From positions 1-64,000 of the forward strand of contig CAWEUM010000007.1 in the NCBI GenBank assembly GCA_963812255.1: 64,000 nucleotides of DNA. The letters are read 5' to 3'. The notes below the pieces were generated by a model that was not told the DNA's origin, made no database searches, and saw only the letters and a list, made by a program, of their open reading frames with translations. This DNA is from DATJGR01 sp963812255 (GTDB lineage Bacteria; Pseudomonadota; Gammaproteobacteria; Pseudomonadales; Azotimanducaceae). A program made the position numbers and the translations under genes. Below are positions 61,088 to 64,000 of the stretch, in pieces (within the stretch, counting starts at the first letter, position 1; each line of letters opens with the position of its first letter).

Positions 61088-63561
61088 GCGCGACTCAATC
61101 AGGTTGTTGGCATTGTGGTGAGGCGCTGCGCACCGCGGAAAATCCCCAAGCCGTTGTTGCGGGTCGACCGCGCGCCGTGTGCTGCATCGGCTGTCGCGCC
61201 GCGGCCGAATGGATCGACGGTCTGGGGCTGGCCGATTACTACCGCCTCCGCAGCGAACCCGCTACCCGTCCCGTCGATACGGAAGCCGATCGACGCGACA
61301 CGGCCGTCTGGATGCGGCCTGAGATGGCGCGGCACGTGGTCCGCGATCTCGACAATGGCCGCCATGAAGCGATGATGTTGGTTGACGGTGTGCGTTGTAC
61401 GGCGTGCGTGTGGTTGATCGAGCGGGCACTCGGCACGCTGCCGGGCATCGAATCCGTACAGGTGAATGCGTCGGCGCAGCGCGCGCGAGTTGTCTGGGAT
61501 TCCGCTACTTGTACGATCGCGCATATTGTCGAGACGCTCTCGCGTGCCGGATACCATACGCTGCCGCTCGATGCGCGCGCGCTCGACGATACGCGCAGAA
61601 CCGAAATCCGCAGTGCGTTGAAGCGATTGATTGTGGCCGGGCTCGGCGCGATGCAGGCCATGATGTACGCCAGCGCGCTGTACCTGGGTGCTTTCGGCGG
61701 TGCGTTCGAGACAATGGATGCTTCGACGCGCGACCTGATGCGCTGGTTCGGCCTGCTGGTCGCGACGCCGGTGGTGTTCTATTCGGCGCGGCCGTTCTTC
61801 GCCGGCGCACTGCGCTGCCTGCGCGGACGTACTCTTGGTATGGATGTGCCCGTCGCACTGGCGATCGCACTGATTTACGCAGCGAGCCTGTTCCAGGCAA
61901 TCGTTGGCGGCGGCGACGTCTACTTCGACTCGGTCAACATGTTCGTGTTCCTTCTGCTCATCGGGCGCTACTTCGAGATGCGGGCGCGGCATCGGGCCGG
62001 CGATCTGTCGGATGCGTTGACCCGACTCGCGCCGGTATCCGCCGACCGGCGCACCGCCGACGAGAGCCTCGAACGCGTCGCGGCCATCGAACTGCTACCG
62101 GGTGACCGCGTGCGCGTCGCCGATGGCGCCAGCGTACCCGCCGACGGTGTACTGCTGAGTGGGCAATGCCGCGTGGACGAGGCACTGTTGTCGGGCGAAT
62201 CAACACCGCTGCTCAAACGTGCTGGCGATACGCTGATCGCGGGCAGCGTAGTGATCGATGCGCCGGCTGATATGCGCGTTGAGCGTGTCGGTCCCGATAC
62301 CGCGCTCGCCGGCATCATTGCGCTGGTGACGCGCGCGCAGACCGAGCGACCGCGCCTGGGACGTGCCGGCGAACGTGCCGCAAGCGGGTTCGTCGCGCGC
62401 GTACTGATACTCGCCACACTCACCGCCATCGGCTGGGCCGTATTCGATCCCTCGCGTGCATTTACAGCCATGCTTGCAGTGTTGGTGGTGTCGTGTCCGT
62501 GCGCATTTGCAATCGCGGTACCCGCCTCGCTGACGCGCGCACTCGCGTTGCTGGCACGTCGCGGCGTGCTGGTCGTCCGACCGGACGCCATCGAGAACCT
62601 CGCCACCGCAACGCACGTGGTGTTCGATAAAACCGGTACGCTGACGGATCCGAAACTGACCCTGACGCGTATCCAGACGTTGCGCGAAAGCGAACCGGGA
62701 AACGCGCTTTCGCTAGCGGCCGCACTTTCCCAGGGTAGCCGTCACCCCGTTGGCGCATGGGTCGCGCAGGCTTGCGCGACCGCGAATCCGGCACCTATCG
62801 AAGCCTTACGCAGCTATGCCGGCGATGGTCTGGAGGGCGTCGTCGCCGGCCAGCGCGTGCGTCTGGGTCAAGCCGATTTCGCGCTCCGAGATCAACCCGT
62901 ACCGCCTGGGCTGCGCGACAGCGTAGTGCTTGCCGACGACGCAGGTGCCATCGCCGCGTTTCACATCACTGAGCGACTACGCCCCTGTGCACGGACGTTG
63001 GTCGACGCGTGCGTGGCGGATGGACTCACCGTCGAGATACTCAGCGGTGACGACGCCGGAAAGGTCGCGGCGATCGCGGCACAACTTGGGATTGCGCGTT
63101 GGCGCGCACGCCAGCGGCCTGCTGACAAGCTCGCGCGACTCGCGCAATTGCGCGCGGAGGGTGCACGCGTCGTTGCAATCGGCGACGGCATCAACGATTC
63201 ACCCGTACTGGCGGGCGCCGACGTTGCGATCGCACTTGCCGATGGCAACCAACTGGCTCAGGCCGTCAGCGACATCGTGCTGCGCGGCCAACACCTCGAC
63301 AGATTGACGCAGGCGCGCCGGGTTGCGCGTGAAACGCTTGCGGTCCTGCGCCAGAACCAGCGCTGGGCCTTCGGCTACAATCTGGTCGCGGTACCGTTTG
63401 CCGCGCTCGGATACGTGCCACCGTGGCTCGCAGCGCTGGGCATGTCGGTCAGTTCCCTCGTCGTGGTGCTGAATGCGCTGCGCATTGGACGTCACCGCGA
63501 CCGGGCCGAGTCGCCACGCTCACCTGCTCCACAGGCAACTCCACAGGCTTCGCCGACGTGA
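61084..63561 (+). CDS. ccoI: Copper-translocating P-type ATPase for cbb3 assembly
   Basis: 825 residues. An N-terminal Cys-rich segment (CWHC, CCIGC) precedes a heavy-metal domain with GVRCTACVWLIE (CTAC at 105-108). The ATPase core has TGES-equivalent LLSGESTPLL, the CPC membrane motif VVSCPCAFAIAVP, phosphorylation site FDKTGTLTDP and GDGINDSPVL. It exports copper for insertion into CcoN. ATG 61084 overlaps the preceding stop; ccoS begins inside its own stop. Confidence 0.93.
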   Translation: MSATQSGCWHCGEALRTAENPQAVVAGRPRAVCCIGCRAAAEWIDGLGLADYYRLRSEPATRPVDTEADRRDTAVWMRPEMARHVVRDLDNGRHEAMMLVDGVRCTACVWLIERALGTLPGIESVQVNASAQRARVVWDSATCTIAHIVETLSRAGYHTLPLDARALDDTRRTEIRSALKRLIVAGLGAMQAMMYASALYLGAFGGAFETMDASTRDLMRWFGLLVATPVVFYSARPFFAGALRCLRGRTLGMDVPVALAIALIYAASLFQAIVGGGDVYFDSVNMFVFLLLIGRYFEMRARHRAGDLSDALTRLAPVSADRRTADESLERVAAIELLPGDRVRVADGASVPADGVLLSGQCRVDEALLSGESTPLLKRAGDTLIAGSVVIDAPADMRVERVGPDTALAGIIALVTRAQTERPRLGRAGERAASGFVARVLILATLTAIGWAVFDPSRAFTAMLAVLVVSCPCAFAIAVPASLTRALALLARRGVLVVRPDAIENLATATHVVFDKTGTLTDPKLTLTRIQTLRESEPGNALSLAAALSQGSRHPVGAWVAQACATANPAPIEALRSYAGDGLEGVVAGQRVRLGQADFALRDQPVPPGLRDSVVLADDAGAIAAFHITERLRPCARTLVDACVADGLTVEILSGDDAGKVAAIAAQLGIARWRARQRPADKLARLAQLRAEGARVVAIGDGINDSPVLAGADVAIALADGNQLAQAVSDIVLRGQHLDRLTQARRVARETLAVLRQNQRWAFGYNLVAVPFAALGYVPPWLAALGMSVSSLVVVLNALRIGRHRDRAESPRSPAPQATPQASPT

Positions 63562-63785
63562 ACATTCTCATCGTGATGATTCCGTTATCAATGATCCTGA
63601 TGGTCGGAGCCGCAATCGCATTCTTCTGGGCGGTTGAGCACGACCAGTTCGACGACATGGATACGCCCGCGCTGCTGCCGCTGATGGATCCGCCCTCGTC
63701 ACCGCAAACGGCAGCGCAGCAAACGACGGCGTCACATTCGATCGCTCCGTCGGCATACGCCGATCCGTCGGAGCCGCGCCCATGA
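63558..63785 (+). CDS. ccoS: cbb3-type oxidase assembly protein
   Basis: 75 residues opened by GTG 63558, which overlaps the ccoI stop. One N-terminal membrane helix followed by AIAFFWAVEHDQFDDMDTPA, the CcoS signature (FWAVxxxQFDDLxxPA), needed for heme and copper insertion. The C-terminus is longer than usual and Ser/Thr/Pro-rich. Confidence 0.88.
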   Translation: MNILIVMIPLSMILMVGAAIAFFWAVEHDQFDDMDTPALLPLMDPPSSPQTAAQQTTASHSIAPSAYADPSEPRP

Positions 63786-64000
63786 CCGGCGCACTGACCA
63801 TCGGCGCCGCGCTCATGCTGGGCCTCGTTGCAAGCGGACACTGTCTGGTGATGTGCGGCGGCATATCGACCGCGCTTGGCATCGCGACACAGAAGACGGC
63901 CGATGGTCGCTCGCGGCCAGAGCTGTTGCTCGGGTATCAACTCGGCCGGGTCGTCTCCTACACCCTTGCCGGCCTGCTGCTCGGTGGTGCATTCGGTAGC
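63782..64000 (+). CDS. Sulfite exporter TauE/SafE-like membrane protein (partial)
   Basis: ATG 63782 overlaps the ccoS stop; the window ends after 73 codons. The start GAALMLGLVASGHCLVMCGG is the hallmark of the SafE/UreH-like proteins that follow ccoS in many cbb3 operons, with two Cys (CLVMC) in the first helix that may bind copper. A role in oxidase maturation is inferred from place. Confidence 0.85.
   Translation, partial: MTGALTIGAALMLGLVASGHCLVMCGGISTALGIATQKTADGRSRPELLLGYQLGRVVSYTLAGLLLGGAFGS

Overview
The window is GC-rich bacterial chromosome, most likely from a gammaproteobacterium of the Steroidobacter/Nevskia/Woeseia type. That placement is inferred from gene content only: a ccoNOQP cbb3 oxidase operon, MHS-type transporters, an aromatic/steroid-like ring-cleavage module, a PEP-CTERM remnant and many SDR enzymes. 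No rRNA is present to fix it. It falls into three zones.

Zone 1 (about 115-10,750) is a small integrated phage-satellite-like element. It holds a tyrosine integrase broken by two frameshifts, a RepA-like AAA ATPase, HNH nuclease, small and large terminase, an HTH protein, HK97-type capsid protein and prohead protease. Small genes between them are chained by 4-bp stop/start overlaps. No portal, connector or tail gene is visible. An inverted OLD-type ATPase/TOPRIM nuclease (a probable defence cargo, now frameshifted) closes the right end. A tRNA-Leu(CAA) gene follows at 11,059-11,145.

Zone 2 (about 11,129-33,245) is an accessory region bounded by the 3' end of tRNA-Leu and a second 17-bp copy of that end. 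It has no integrase. It is a patchwork of cassette-like genes (two GNATs, methyltransferases, NTF2-like proteins, a small-molecule kinase), two copies of a ~156-bp MITE, IS21, IS91 and IS3 remnants, three copies of a conserved leader in front of NWDAIGA-type small membrane-protein genes, and other repeat families. Two metabolic blocks sit inside it. One is an extradiol ring-cleavage operon (acyl-CoA-dehydrogenase-like flavin monooxygenase, VOC dioxygenase, SDR) with a divergent LysR regulator. The other is a DUF885/SDR/MAPEG group. At least twelve genes here and in zone 1 are broken.

Zone 3 (about 33,250-64,000) looks like core chromosome: I found no frameshift in its main genes, only two decayed fragments. 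It carries an ECF sigma factor with a SnoaL-like tail, two MFS transporters, an allysine/aminoadipate (lysine catabolism) pair, a Baeyer-Villiger-type monooxygenase, a HemD-like protein, a GluR0-like glutamate-receptor channel with a potassium filter, a GNAT, a small heat-shock protein behind a sigma-32 promoter, a secreted peptidase with a NatA/NatB-like ABC pair, an amidohydrolase, an acyl-CoA dehydrogenase, and the cbb3 operon ccoN-O-Q-P-(fixH-like)-ccoI-ccoS-(SafE-like), cut by the window end. The contrast in frameshift density between the zones argues that the broken genes are real decay rather than uniform sequencing error.
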